64,000 bases of DNA from Pseudobowmanella zhangzhouensis (GTDB lineage: Bacteria > Pseudomonadota > Gammaproteobacteria > Enterobacterales > Alteromonadaceae): contig NZ_JBHSYO010000007.1 in assembly GCF_042662685.1 (NCBI RefSeq), forward strand, positions 124,001 through 188,000, given 5' to 3'. This document shows positions 1-9,268 of the stretch, one piece after another (within the stretch, counting starts at the first letter, position 1; each line of letters opens with the position of its first letter). Below the pieces are notes generated by a model, which did not search any database, was not told the DNA's origin, and was given only the letters and a program-made list of their open reading frames with translations. Both the position numbers and the translations under genes were made by a program.

Positions 1-1
1 A

Positions 2-2086
2 ATTGCCAAGGACCCTGAGCGACGCGACCTTGTGGTGTCACTTATCCCATCGTTGGCGTATTTCTCTAATAGTTTTAATAAATTGATCGCCAGTAACACC
101 GAATCAATTGCCAATGCCTATCTCAGTAACAATCAAAAAGAACGATTTGCAAATGAGGGATTACCTCGTCTACGAGAATTTGATGCGTTGTATCAACGTG
201 AGCTAGCCCTCTATACCGACACGCAAAACCGCTTTTTCACTGCACAGAACCGCACGCTAAGTGAAGACAATATCTTGCGAGAGGCAAACAGTCTGGCAAG
301 TGCGGCGAACCAATATGTCTCTGAACAGTGGAATCAATACGTCGAGCAAGAAGCGCTCGTCCGGGAAGCATTTGACGAAGTGTCGCGCAATAAAACACTA
401 CGTGATACCTATCTTAAATACAAAGACAGGTACGAGACAAAAGGGTGTGGCGAGTCATGTAAAGCGAGTGTTCGCAGTCAATTGGCTAACTACTTCAATG
501 GCGTGACTTATCAGAATGGACAGGGATTAGGTGTTCGGGTCTTACCAGAGCATATTCAGATTGAGTCCGACAAGGTATTTAAAACTAAATATCGTGTGGA
601 GCTGACGTTGCAACGTGGCAGACGGCAGGTATTGAAAGAAACCTATCGCCTCACGGATGAGGTGATTGAGGCGGAAGACAAAGGCTGGGAAGTTTTTAAA
701 GTGAGTGATGCACCGCGCAGATTGCAGCTGGATTATTTAAAGCGTAGCGGTGTTAATTTACCTGACAATTGGCAGGCTTCGGATTTTGATGCGATTAAGC
801 AGTCGATTCGCGAAAAGTACCAGCGACAAGTGCAAACAATATGGCAGGACTATGTGAGTCAGTCGAAATTTGCACTGCAGGATAAGTCGTTGGGCAGGGT
901 GGATTTTGCCAAGCATCCAACTATTACCAGTTACGCCAGAAATTTGCTGGGGCAATATTACATCAATGATTTTATGCCTGGGCTGCCAGAGAGTACTTAC
1001 ATTTCCAGATGGATCAAACAGCAGGAAAACATCACATTTATCAAAATGGTCACATCTACAGCAGCGACGGCAGCCTTTTCGCCGGGCGGACCATTATTTG
1101 ATATTGGTAATGACGCCATTCGTTTGTCGGTCATTCCGCCATTGAGCATAACCATTAGCTTCATCGCGATATTTCTGCTAACCATCAAATTTGGGGGATA
1201 CTTCTGGAAAGGCCAGCGTGTTTATTTGTTGGTCGTTGCACCAGTCATCCTTGCCTTGTTTGTCGTGCCGGTGTTTAAGTCGGTAACCACGAAAAATTCT
1301 TATCACCTGATGATGGCGGAGTTCGCTCAAACGTTTAATCATGGCGATTCAGTCGAAGCATTAAAGACCAAGGCCTTTGGATATATTCTGGATTTCGAAA
1401 ATGGCCTGTACAGCAGCTACAAGGATCTTGCTTACGTCGATTCATTAAAAGATGCTTTTGGCATTAACCAACAAGGGCATATTGATTCCTCTATAAGAAA
1501 TGCCTCAACTGTAATACGGGCATTCGATGATTTTGCTTATCCCTATTTAAGTTGGTTGCCGGAACATTTTGAGACGGGTGAAATCGTTGCGCCGTTTGAC
1601 GCGAATATTACGATTTTGAAACGAGATCACAATGTTGGCGCATTTTTCGGGGTGTATCAGGACCATGGCCGGGTTTCTGGCGTGAAGATGCCGAACTTCC
1701 TGGCACATACAGGCATCGGATTCTTATTTGAACAGCGGTTGTTTTATCAACGTGATGTTGTCAGCCAGGCTAATGACTTCTTCCAAAATTACGACGATCC
1801 GAAGTATTTGTTAAATATGGCCGAGGGCGGTGGGTTTCGATCCTCAGGCATTGAGCAGATGGAAGCGGCAATGGTCACTTATCTAAACCAAAATCCGCGC
1901 TTTACCCAATCATTACAAGCGTTGCGGGAAAGTGGTTTTAATAGCTTAGTGTTATGGCAAAGCGCCAGTGGGCAAAACTATCAGTGCTATGCGGTGCAAT
2001 CTATGTCCAGTCACATGCTGTATCAGATGTCAGGTGGGGACGCGGTAACCTATAAAAAACTCGATAATTGTCAGGGGTTCTTGTGA
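2..2086 (+). CDS. Large membrane protein of unknown function, probably 5'-truncated by the window edge
   Basis: I do not recognise this family. The reading frame is open from base 2. GTG codons at 32 and 35 could be starts but have no ribosome binding site, so the gene probably begins outside the window. From base 32 the product is 684 residues. The first ~330 are charged, helical and soluble-looking. Two hydrophobic segments follow at roughly residues 365-390 and 400-418, then a ~265-residue polar tail. This layout suggests a bitopic or hairpin-anchored envelope protein. The stop codon overlaps the ATG of the next gene (TGATG), so the three genes at this edge are probably co-transcribed and may form one complex. 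The coding call is firm; the function is unknown. Confidence 0.75.
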   Translation: MAKDPERRDLVVSLIPSLAYFSNSFNKLIASNTESIANAYLSNNQKERFANEGLPRLREFDALYQRELALYTDTQNRFFTAQNRTLSEDNILREANSLASAANQYVSEQWNQYVEQEALVREAFDEVSRNKTLRDTYLKYKDRYETKGCGESCKASVRSQLANYFNGVTYQNGQGLGVRVLPEHIQIESDKVFKTKYRVELTLQRGRRQVLKETYRLTDEVIEAEDKGWEVFKVSDAPRRLQLDYLKRSGVNLPDNWQASDFDAIKQSIREKYQRQVQTIWQDYVSQSKFALQDKSLGRVDFAKHPTITSYARNLLGQYYINDFMPGLPESTYISRWIKQQENITFIKMVTSTAATAAFSPGGPLFDIGNDAIRLSVIPPLSITISFIAIFLLTIKFGGYFWKGQRVYLLVVAPVILALFVVPVFKSVTTKNSYHLMMAEFAQTFNHGDSVEALKTKAFGYILDFENGLYSSYKDLAYVDSLKDAFGINQQGHIDSSIRNASTVIRAFDDFAYPYLSWLPEHFETGEIVAPFDANITILKRDHNVGAFFGVYQDHGRVSGVKMPNFLAHTGIGFLFEQRLFYQRDVVSQANDFFQNYDDPKYLLNMAEGGGFRSSGIEQMEAAMVTYLNQNPRFTQSLQALRESGFNSLVLWQSASGQNYQCYAVQSMSSHMLYQMSGGDAVTYKKLDNCQGFL

Positions 2087-2268
2087 TGATGGAAAAAATA
2101 AAGTCGGCAATTGTAGAGGCAGTATCGAAACACGCTTTGGTATTACTGATGTTTTTGGCTGTCGCATGGTTTTTGAATGATATTCACAGCCAACAGATCG
2201 AACAAGCGTTGCAAGCGCAGCAAACGCTGGAAAGAATAAAAATGAAATTAACCTTAGTCATGGAGTAG
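2086..2268 (+). CDS. Small single-pass membrane protein, 60 aa
   Basis: Starts at an ATG that overlaps the upstream stop (TGATG), the usual sign of translational coupling. The product has a charged N-terminus, one hydrophobic segment at about residues 18-35, and a Gln/Glu-rich amphipathic tail likely to form a helix or short coiled coil. A TTG at 2068 would extend it upstream, but the coupled ATG is the simpler start. No family recognised. The position between two other membrane proteins suggests a structural or assembly subunit of the same complex. Confidence 0.6.
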   Translation: MMEKIKSAIVEAVSKHALVLLMFLAVAWFLNDIHSQQIEQALQAQQTLERIKMKLTLVME

Positions 2269-2272
2269 CAAC

Positions 2273-2593
2273 ATGGAAAAGCAGGAAAAGCCCAGTTGGA
2301 TTCGTTTTTCGGTTGAAATAAATGTGCCCGTGTTGGCAACGATGGCATTTACGTGCTTTTTAGCATATCAGGCGCATCAGCAATCAATGGAAAATGCGTC
2401 CAAAGTAAATCAGTTGCTGGTCAAGTATGAGCAAACGCTCGATACGTTTATTCAAAATGACCCAGCGGCACTTAAGACCTACCAGGGAAACCTGAAGGAT
2501 GCGCTGGCAGCGCTTTCTCCTGAGGAACGTAAATTATTAAACGCATTGTTGGCGGTGTCTTCCCCTTCTCAAAAGCAAATTCAGGGCAAGTAG
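2273..2593 (+). CDS. Small single-pass membrane protein, 106 aa
   Basis: ATG preceded by GGAG at a good distance, four bases after the previous stop. There is one hydrophobic segment at about residues 18-36, then a helical soluble domain with coiled-coil character. It closely resembles the preceding 60-residue protein in architecture (charged N-terminus, one membrane helix, Gln-rich helical tail) but is longer. Family not recognised. Last gene of the three-gene cluster at the left edge. Confidence 0.65.
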   Translation: MEKQEKPSWIRFSVEINVPVLATMAFTCFLAYQAHQQSMENASKVNQLLVKYEQTLDTFIQNDPAALKTYQGNLKDALAALSPEERKLLNALLAVSSPSQKQIQGK

Positions 2594-2645
2594 TGCGTAA
2601 TATTTTTCTGCCTTAGCGAATTCAAAAAATAATAAGCATTTGTAT

Positions 2646-2669
2646 AAAAAAAAGCCGCTTGCGCGGCTT
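2646..2669 (-). terminator. Rho-independent terminator for the DPP IV gene
   Basis: A perfect 7-bp stem (2652-2658 with 2663-2669) with a TTGC loop. Read on the minus strand it is followed by an eight-base U run (2646-2653 as A on the plus strand). It sits just beyond the DPP IV stop codon and between convergent genes. Confidence 0.85.
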
Positions 2670-2676
2670 GTTGGTT

Positions 2677-4989
2677 TTATGGCTTGAGATGCTTGATAAA
2701 ATAATCGGTTTTCATCTGCATCAAATGCATGGTGGTGCCTTCGCCCTCTCGCAATGAGTGGCTGCGGTTGGGGTAAACCATCAAATCAAACTGTTTGTTA
2801 TGTTTTACCAGTTCATTGATCAGCAATTCCGACGCCTGGTAATGCACGTTGTCGTCTCCGGTGCCATGTACCAGCAGCAAATCACCCTGTAAGTCTTTGG
2901 CAAATGTAATCGGCGACGACTGGGTGTAGCTGTCCGGGTCGGTATTTGGGTTACCCGCGTAACGCTCCTGATAAATGGTGTCGTACATACGAATATCTGC
3001 CACCGGTGCCTGCGCGACGCCCACATGGAATTTGTCGCCATGGCGGAATAACAGGTTGAGAGTCGAGCTGCCGCCACCTGAGTGGCCCCATACACCTACC
3101 CGGTCGGTATTGATTTGTGGCCAGCGCTGGGCGATAGCGTCCAGTGCATCAACCTGATCCCTTACCGTCACCACACCGATTTGCTTATAGATAGATTTGC
3201 GCCAATCGCGGCCTTTGGGCGCGCGGGTGCCACGGTTATCCACCGACACCATAATAAAGCCCTGTTGTGCCATCATGGCGTTCCACAGGTAGCTGTTGCC
3301 GCCCCAGGCATCCTGTACGGTTGAGCCCCAGGGTTCGCCGTACACAAAAAAGATTACCGGGTACGTTTTGTCCTGCTGCATATTGGGTGGGAACATTACC
3401 CAACCGTCCAAGTCCACGCCATCACGGGCTTTTACGCTGAAGAACTCATGCTTCGGCAGTTGTTCTTTTGCCAGTTTGGCTTTCAGCTCGTCGTTGGTCA
3501 CCAGCGTTTTTACGTTTTGGTGACCATCCACTTTGATCACCTGCGTCATCGACGGCACATTGAAACGGCTATTGGTGTGTACCGCCCAGCTGGCGTCTTT
3601 CGATAAGCTGTAGCGGTTATTACCGGCAAACTCTGCTGGGGTAATACGCTCGACCGGTTTGCTGCCATCCAGCGAGGCTTTGAACAAAAAGCGCTGCTCA
3701 GGATGGTCTGGCGACGCGGTAAAGTACAGGCTGTTAGTGGACTCGTTTAATGTCAGGAAATCCACCACGTCAAACTCACCCGGTGTCAGGTCGATAATGG
3801 TTTTGCCATCGCGGGAAATCCGATACAGGTGGCGCCAGCCATCACGTTCACTGTGGAAAATAAACGCGCTGCCATCTTTCATCCACTCGGCCGGGTAATA
3901 CCATTCTAAAAAGGCGTCATCTTGGTCGGTATAGATGTTATCCACACTGCCTTTTTGCCAGTGGAATAAACGCAGTTTGTTGGTGTTCTGCTCACGATTC
4001 ACGTCCTGAATCAGCAGCGCTTCGCTATTACCTGCCCAGCTGATACGCGGGATATAACGATCGCGGTTATCGCCACCCAGTTCGGCCCATCGGGTCTTTT
4101 TGTCTTTCAATGCGACGACACCCACACGTACGGCCGAGTTGGTCTCGCCAGCTTTGGGATATGGGAAGCGGGTCAGGGTTGGATACAGTTCATCGGTGTT
4201 GTTGATCATGGTGAAATACTTCACACCACTACTATCCAGCTGCCAGTACGCGATGCTGCTGCTATCCGGGCTCCAGCGGAAGCCGTCACGGATCGAAAAT
4301 TCTTCTTCGTACACCCAATCGAAGTTGCCGTTGATGATGGTATCGCTGCCGTCATTGGTTAACGCCGTGCGCTTGCTGCTACCGAGCGTCTCGGTGAACA
4401 GGTTATTGTCCTGCACATAGGCCACTTTGCTGCTGTCAGGCGAGAACTTGGCAAACATCAGGCTCTTGGCCTTAGGCTCCTTGCCGCCCAGTTGGTACAG
4501 CGCATTGGTGTTAAGATTCAGTACCCAAAAATCACCCCGGCTGCGCGAACGCCATACCTTTTCGCCGTTGGTGAACACCAATAACCACTGGCCATCGTCC
4601 GACCATTGATAATCTTCGATAGTCAGCGCTACATCCGCGCCTTGCGGGGTTAATTGTTCAATGGTGACTAATACTTTGCGGCCACTGCCATCGGGCTGAT
4701 AAAACACGATGTCATTGCCTTTAACGCCGTGTTCGTTCTCGCCTGGGGCTTTGTTATCCTCTTTTTTACGCGGCTCCAGTAAGGTGTAGCCGGTGCCGTC
4801 ATCCAGCCAGCGGAAATATGTCCCGCGCTCCGGGCGGAACTCTCGATCTTTATAAATACGCTCCAGGGTGAGTTGCGCAGAAGTTGGCTCTTCTTTGGTT
4901 TGCGAGGTAGTCTGGCAAGCCGTAAGGCCAAGAATTGGTAAGGCAGTAAACAGCATTATCCGCGAGAGAAAACGAGTGCGTTGCAGCAT
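2677..4989 (-). CDS. Dipeptidyl-peptidase IV (S9B family), lipoprotein
   Basis: Prolyl-oligopeptidase-clan serine peptidase that removes N-terminal dipeptides after Pro or Ala. The 770-residue length and order match bacterial DPP IV: N-terminal beta-propeller, then a C-terminal alpha/beta hydrolase domain. The nucleophile is in GHSGGG (Ser637), followed by GDDNVH (Asp near 712-713) and the His in RSHS (His744). The propeller carries the glutamate motif DWVYEEEF that binds the substrate amino terminus and distinguishes DPP IV from other S9 enzymes. The N-terminus is a lipoprotein signal with lipobox LTAC, so the enzyme is probably anchored in the envelope. It likely serves peptide scavenging. 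Monocistronic, with its own terminator. Confidence 0.95.
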   Translation of the reverse strand: MLQRTRFLSRIMLFTALPILGLTACQTTSQTKEEPTSAQLTLERIYKDREFRPERGTYFRWLDDGTGYTLLEPRKKEDNKAPGENEHGVKGNDIVFYQPDGSGRKVLVTIEQLTPQGADVALTIEDYQWSDDGQWLLVFTNGEKVWRSRSRGDFWVLNLNTNALYQLGGKEPKAKSLMFAKFSPDSSKVAYVQDNNLFTETLGSSKRTALTNDGSDTIINGNFDWVYEEEFSIRDGFRWSPDSSSIAYWQLDSSGVKYFTMINNTDELYPTLTRFPYPKAGETNSAVRVGVVALKDKKTRWAELGGDNRDRYIPRISWAGNSEALLIQDVNREQNTNKLRLFHWQKGSVDNIYTDQDDAFLEWYYPAEWMKDGSAFIFHSERDGWRHLYRISRDGKTIIDLTPGEFDVVDFLTLNESTNSLYFTASPDHPEQRFLFKASLDGSKPVERITPAEFAGNNRYSLSKDASWAVHTNSRFNVPSMTQVIKVDGHQNVKTLVTNDELKAKLAKEQLPKHEFFSVKARDGVDLDGWVMFPPNMQQDKTYPVIFFVYGEPWGSTVQDAWGGNSYLWNAMMAQQGFIMVSVDNRGTRAPKGRDWRKSIYKQIGVVTVRDQVDALDAIAQRWPQINTDRVGVWGHSGGGSSTLNLLFRHGDKFHVGVAQAPVADIRMYDTIYQERYAGNPNTDPDSYTQSSPITFAKDLQGDLLLVHGTGDDNVHYQASELLINELVKHNKQFDLMVYPNRSHSLREGEGTTMHLMQMKTDYFIKHLKP

Positions 4990-5158
4990 GGGCGATTCCG
5001 TCGTTGTTATTTTGTGGCTTTATCCTATGCAACTTCGCCGGCATTGCAATCAGCCGACTCACTTAACCGTCTGAACCTGCGATTTTTTCCGATATTTTTC
5101 AGATTTTTATCTGAAATCTTTGCAAAATAGCATCCCTAATCAATCAACCTCGTAGTGC

Positions 5159-5938
5159 ATGGCGTACGAAAAGTTTTATCAGCCCCTGCGTGCAGTCAAT
5201 GCCGCCGATTTCCATACCTGTTATTACTGCGGGTGTGTGACAAGTGGTGAGGATTTTGTGCCGCCGCTAGCCGAGATCGCGGCGTATAAACGTGCCGACA
5301 GCGGTGCGGATTTTATTCGCGTACCCGCCTGCGGCGAATGTGCGCGGGTACTGAAAAACTGTTCCAGCGGGCAGTTGGCGCTGCGGGTGGATTTTATTAA
5401 GCGCTACCTAAACCAGCATTACGCACAGGCACTGCGGGTCTACCAGATGTGGGAAAGTGATGAACTAGCCGAGATGGATGCGGCCTTTCGGATCTCGCTG
5501 GCAGCCGGTATGCGCCTGGGTGAAGAGGCGCAGCAGCGGCTGGATTATCCCGGGTTTCGTTACGAAGTCGACGGTCACAAAAGCGGGCAAGTGGCGGTGG
5601 TGGCTAAGGTGTATGCGGTGCATGAACGCACCTTCGCGGATTACAAATCCGCTCTAAATTACGCCCACGAGGAAAGCCGCATTCCTAAAGGCCGTCTGGC
5701 CGAGCTGTATCTCCAGCAGGGTGAGAGTTTTGATAAGGCTATTCACGCTTTTCAGCAAAATGCGGCGAAAAAGGCATTCGAGCGGGAGTTAAAAGACAAA
5801 TGCAAGGTGTTTGCCGCTACGCATGTACAACATCCCAAATTTATTGAGCGTACCGTGCGCCAATATCTGCAACAGGATGACAGCCTGAGTATCGCCGCCG
5901 CGCTTGAAAAGCTCAGGCAGGAGCGGTTTGCAGACTAG
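5159..5938 (+). CDS. Conserved hypothetical with HNH-like zinc-finger N-terminus
   Basis: A 259-residue protein of unrecognised family. The N-terminal ~65 residues have two cysteine pairs, CYYC (about residue 21) and CGEC (about residue 60), spaced like the zinc knuckles of HNH-type domains. A canonical HNH catalytic core is not evident, so nuclease activity should not be assumed. The rest is helix-rich and charged, without membrane segments or signal peptide, so it is probably cytoplasmic. The start at ATG 5159 has no obvious Shine-Dalgarno sequence. It stands alone between divergent DPP IV and a tiny minus-strand reading frame. Confidence 0.7.
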   Translation: MAYEKFYQPLRAVNAADFHTCYYCGCVTSGEDFVPPLAEIAAYKRADSGADFIRVPACGECARVLKNCSSGQLALRVDFIKRYLNQHYAQALRVYQMWESDELAEMDAAFRISLAAGMRLGEEAQQRLDYPGFRYEVDGHKSGQVAVVAKVYAVHERTFADYKSALNYAHEESRIPKGRLAELYLQQGESFDKAIHAFQQNAAKKAFERELKDKCKVFAATHVQHPKFIERTVRQYLQQDDSLSIAAALEKLRQERFAD

Positions 5939-5954
5939 GCTGCCAGTGTAAACA

Positions 5955-6038
5955 TTAACGCTGACGCCGCACCCACCAACGGGCAATCAATACCGCCGAA
6001 ATGACCAGTGCTGCCAAAATCAAATAGTTGGTGAGCAT
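5955..6038 (-). CDS. 27-aa predicted small membrane protein
   Basis: A short reading frame not previously listed: ATG on the minus strand at 6038, stop at 5955-5957. A very strong Shine-Dalgarno sequence (AGGAGGG, plus-strand 6041-6047) lies just upstream. The peptide is one hydrophobic helix of about 18 residues with a short polar N-terminus and a basic tail ending RWWVRRQR, typical of inner-membrane mini-proteins with the C-terminus in the cytoplasm. Function unknown. The ribosome site and helix-plus-basic-tail layout are the only evidence. Confidence 0.5.
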   Translation of the reverse strand: MLTNYLILAALVISAVLIARWWVRRQR

Positions 6039-6207
6039 GTTCCCTCCTAAACCCTCAATATGTCATTGCATTGACTGTAGTTGAATTCTAAGTCTTTAAC
6101 CCCTCTGAGCTACTTTTTGCTGACATGCGTGGTAGTCAAATCAAATCCAGCCTCAGTCACGTAAATCCGATATACTTCGCGCTGACATTATTCTTTGGAG
6201 CTAAATA

Positions 6208-6636
6208 ATGCGTGTATGTGGTGTAGAACTGGCGGGCAATGATGCCAACATTGCCTTACTGAATCTGGAAAATGGCATGTTCCGAATCCCCGATTGCCGC
6301 ACCCGCAAAGTCAGTTTGCAAAAGGCTGCCACTGCCCATGAGCTTAAATACTTTCAAAAATCCTTCGCGCAGCTGGTACAGGATTACAAAATTGAAAAAA
6401 TTATCATCCGTCAGCGGCCGATGAAGGGGAAATTTGCTGGCGGAGCAATTGGCTTTAAGCTGGAAGCCGCGCTGGAGCTGTTAAGCGGCGTGGAAGTGAT
6501 TGTGATGCCACCTACTGAGATCAAATCGGCGTTAAAAGAAAACGGCATGTTCGTGGACTTTGCCGAGACGGGTTTAAAAAGCTTTCAAAAACAAGCGTTT
6601 GAGACCGCGCTGGCCTATGTGAGTAAAGATCTGTAA
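6208..6636 (+). CDS. DUF3010 family protein
   Basis: A 142-residue protein that I match to the DUF3010 family, common in marine gammaproteobacteria and of unknown function. It starts MRVCGVELAGNDAN, reminiscent of the first strand of an RNase H-like fold (a hydrophobic strand with one acidic residue), and continues as an alternating alpha/beta domain without signal or membrane segments. The ATG is preceded by TTGGAG at suitable spacing. Flanked by intergenic DNA on both sides, so probably monocistronic. Family assignment is from memory of the motif. Confidence 0.7.
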   Translation: MRVCGVELAGNDANIALLNLENGMFRIPDCRTRKVSLQKAATAHELKYFQKSFAQLVQDYKIEKIIIRQRPMKGKFAGGAIGFKLEAALELLSGVEVIVMPPTEIKSALKENGMFVDFAETGLKSFQKQAFETALAYVSKDL

Positions 6637-6662
6637 ATCCTTTATATTGACCTGATTACTGG

Positions 6663-6686
6663 CCGGTGCCACTGGTATGGCGCCGG
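6663..6686. other. GC-rich hairpin after the DUF3010 gene
   Basis: A 9-bp stem with one G-U pair (CCGGTGCCA 6663-6671 with TGGCGCCGG 6678-6686) and a six-base loop, 26 bases after the DUF3010 stop. No T run follows, so it is not a classical intrinsic terminator. It may be a 3'-end stabiliser or a REP-like unit. The remainder of 6637-6813 shows no gene. Confidence 0.35.
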
Positions 6687-6813
6687 ATAAATTGGCTGAC
6701 TCCTCAGCTGATGCCAACATCACTTATCGCTCAGCGCATCCCTAAATAAATATTTGATCATTTATCCGCCATCATATATAACACTATGACTGTCAAATAA
6801 ATGTGTTAAATAA

Positions 6814-7212
6814 ATGGCGGATTATTCCCTCTCAGAACTGGAGACGTTAACCGGCTTAGCGGCGCGGACGATTCGGTTTTACATTCAAAAAGGCCTGGTG
6901 CAGGCGCCATTCGGGGCGCGTAAAACCCCCCGTTACACCGAAAAACATGTTGAGCAACTGCTGTTGGTTAAGCAGTACAAGGATGCGGGCTTAAACCTTG
7001 GCCGGATTGCGCAGTTGCTTAATCAACCCGATATCCCCACACCGCAGATTGATGCCGGCAGTATTAGTGTTATTTCGCGCATTGCCATTGCACCCGGAGT
7101 GGCGCTGGATATCGACAGGGGGGTCTGCACGCTAACTGATCAACAACTGCGTGATCTGGCCAACCACATCATTCAATCACTGACGCCCATGCAGGGAGGC
7201 TCCCATGATTAA
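6814..7212 (+). CDS. MerR family transcriptional regulator
   Basis: A 132-residue MerR-type regulator. The N-terminal winged helix-turn-helix begins YSLSELETLTGLAARTIRFY, the usual MerR recognition pattern, and includes the arginine-rich wing (RYTEKHVEQLLLVKQ). A short C-terminal portion lacks a cysteine-rich metal-binding loop, so the inducer is not a metal judged by sequence. The gene overlaps the following VIT/vWA gene by eight bases, so they are translationally coupled and the regulator probably controls its own operon. No clear Shine-Dalgarno precedes the ATG. Confidence 0.85.
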   Translation: MADYSLSELETLTGLAARTIRFYIQKGLVQAPFGARKTPRYTEKHVEQLLLVKQYKDAGLNLGRIAQLLNQPDIPTPQIDAGSISVISRIAIAPGVALDIDRGVCTLTDQQLRDLANHIIQSLTPMQGGSHD

Positions 7213-9214
7213 TCCGTTATCTGCCACTATTGATGTCGAATTAAATTCGATCCTGGCGATCACCCGGTACACGCTCAATTACACCAATCAACAGGCCATG
7301 CCTGTCGAGGCGATTTATCACTTCACTTTGCCGCGTATTGCTGCGGTGTTGGGGTGTGAGGTCACCATCGACGGGCGAACGTATGCAGCTGTCATTAAGG
7401 GCAAACAAACAGCGTCATCAGACTATGAACAGGCCATCCGTGAAAAGCGCCGTAGTGTGCTGGTGGAGTCGCTGCAAGATGGGGTGTACGCCATTAATAT
7501 GGGTAATCTGGCGGCGGGTGAGTCCATTCAAATCAGCTTGCAGCTGGGTCAGGCGCTGGTGGCGCAAGATGCGGGTAATAAACTTATCTATCGCTTACCT
7601 ACGCAGATTTTTCCGCGCTATGGGGTGAGCAATAACGATTTGATGCCGGACGTGAATCTGTTTGCCCATTATCCGTTCGCTCTGAACATCCGGGATAAAG
7701 GTGTTAAAGTGCTGGCCAGCTCCCATCCACTGCAACAAAGAGAGGATGGGCTGGCGATGCAGGGCGTTCTGGATAGGGATATTTATCTGGAATTCAGCGC
7801 GTCGGCAACCTGCGGTTTATTGCAAGCCACGTGGCAAGGGCATAGCTATACGCTGGGGTATCCCGCTATTGCTGATGCGCAGGTTGGCGAGCCGCAGGCG
7901 TTTAACCTGCATATTGTGGCGGATCGCTCCGGCTCCATGCTGGGTGATAGCATCGCATTGCTGCGTAGCGCGCTGGATGGGTTGTTGGTGAATCTGGATG
8001 ACAGTACAGGTGTCAATCTGACCTCATTTGGGTGCAAATACAGCCTGTTTAAAGAGTCGGTAAAGCCGCTGAATGGCTCTTATCGTAAGCAACTACGCCA
8101 GTTTGTCGCCACCATCGAGGCGGATATGGGCGGTACCGAAGTTATGCCGGCGCTGCTGGCCACGATTAAGTCACTGCCGCATGCAGGCGAGCGTGAAAAT
8201 CATCTGGTGCTCATCACCGATGGGCATGTTGATGTGTGTGATGAGCAAATGGCGGCCGTAACGCTGCTCTGTAAACAGCATGGCGTGACAATTCATGTGA
8301 TTGGCGTGGGCTATAGCGTCAATGCCGATTTGGCCGGGCGCTTAACGGATGCCACCGGCGGGCGTCTGGTGCTGGTTAATCCGCAGGCGGAATTTGCCGG
8401 CGCCATCGCGGATTTAGCCGCGGAATGTGGCTTTGCACAACTGACGAATCCGTGGCAGTGGCAGCAGCATGATTGGGGTATCAATGCACCGTGTTTCAGC
8501 CCGGGATTGCCGCGCTTGGTGATGGCAAAAGGTTGCGATGCCCAGTTCAAAAACGGTGATAGCGCCATGCCAGTGACGGAAATTGAGGGTAAATGGGCGC
8601 AGGCATTGGTGAAAATTGCCGGTATGCAGGAATATCTGCTGTCATCGCATCCACACAGCGGTGAGTTATCCACTCAGCTGGAATTACTGACGGCTTACAC
8701 CGGCATGATTATGGTGGATACCGGCGGCGACCTGGTGGAAGGGGATACGCAAACTATGGTGGTGCCACATATGCGACCGGCAAGCCGTGTTATGTTTTCA
8801 CGCGGTGGACCGATGGATGCGGCTAGCCCTGGTGCGCGGGATGAATATTTGGATATTCCGGTGTTTTTACGCAAAAAACCGGATTACGTACCGTCACAGC
8901 GTTTTGCCGATACTATGCTGGCAGCACTTGCCAGTGTCTGGCGCTCGCCTCAGTTTACCCAAATTGGTTGCCGTCGAATGGGTATCAGCGATACCTTGTT
9001 GGAAATGCTTAAAACCTGGGCACAGCGCGACAACTTGCCGTTTAGACAGGTGTTGGCCCTGTACCTGAGGCTCTACGCCGAGGCAAAAAATATGCACCTG
9101 AGTAAGCGGGTATTAAAACGCCTGAATGTGGAATGGAACGAGGAAAATCAGGCTCTGCGCGATGATATGCAGTTGTATATCAGCTCCACACTGGCGTCTG
9201 AGCCTGCGGCCTGA
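7205..9214 (+). CDS. VIT and von Willebrand factor A domain protein
   Basis: A 669-residue protein: VIT (vault/inter-alpha-trypsin inhibitor) domain at about residues 5-130, then a vWA domain from about 235 with the MIDAS motif DRSGS (near residue 240) and further acidic/threonine metal ligands (GGTEVMP). The C-terminal ~200 residues are of no recognised domain. No signal peptide or membrane helix is seen, so it is probably cytoplasmic, unlike many secreted vWA proteins. vWA domains mediate metal-dependent protein contacts. It overlaps the upstream MerR gene by eight bases. Substrate and partner are not indicated by the sequence. Confidence 0.85.
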   Translation: MINPLSATIDVELNSILAITRYTLNYTNQQAMPVEAIYHFTLPRIAAVLGCEVTIDGRTYAAVIKGKQTASSDYEQAIREKRRSVLVESLQDGVYAINMGNLAAGESIQISLQLGQALVAQDAGNKLIYRLPTQIFPRYGVSNNDLMPDVNLFAHYPFALNIRDKGVKVLASSHPLQQREDGLAMQGVLDRDIYLEFSASATCGLLQATWQGHSYTLGYPAIADAQVGEPQAFNLHIVADRSGSMLGDSIALLRSALDGLLVNLDDSTGVNLTSFGCKYSLFKESVKPLNGSYRKQLRQFVATIEADMGGTEVMPALLATIKSLPHAGERENHLVLITDGHVDVCDEQMAAVTLLCKQHGVTIHVIGVGYSVNADLAGRLTDATGGRLVLVNPQAEFAGAIADLAAECGFAQLTNPWQWQQHDWGINAPCFSPGLPRLVMAKGCDAQFKNGDSAMPVTEIEGKWAQALVKIAGMQEYLLSSHPHSGELSTQLELLTAYTGMIMVDTGGDLVEGDTQTMVVPHMRPASRVMFSRGGPMDAASPGARDEYLDIPVFLRKKPDYVPSQRFADTMLAALASVWRSPQFTQIGCRRMGISDTLLEMLKTWAQRDNLPFRQVLALYLRLYAEAKNMHLSKRVLKRLNVEWNEENQALRDDMQLYISSTLASEPAA

Positions 9215-9220
9215 GCATAA

Positions 9221-9256
9221 TTGCCACGGTAAAGCCCATCATGCGTGCCGTGGCAA
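9221..9256 (+). terminator. Probable terminator between VIT/vWA gene and acuI
   Basis: A 9-bp perfect stem TTGCCACGG (9221-9229) with CCGTGGCAA (9248-9256) and an 18-base loop, located between two convergent genes. The downstream T tract is weak (ATATTTTGCC), so its efficiency is uncertain. Confidence 0.5.
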
Positions 9257-9268
9257 CGATATTTTGCC

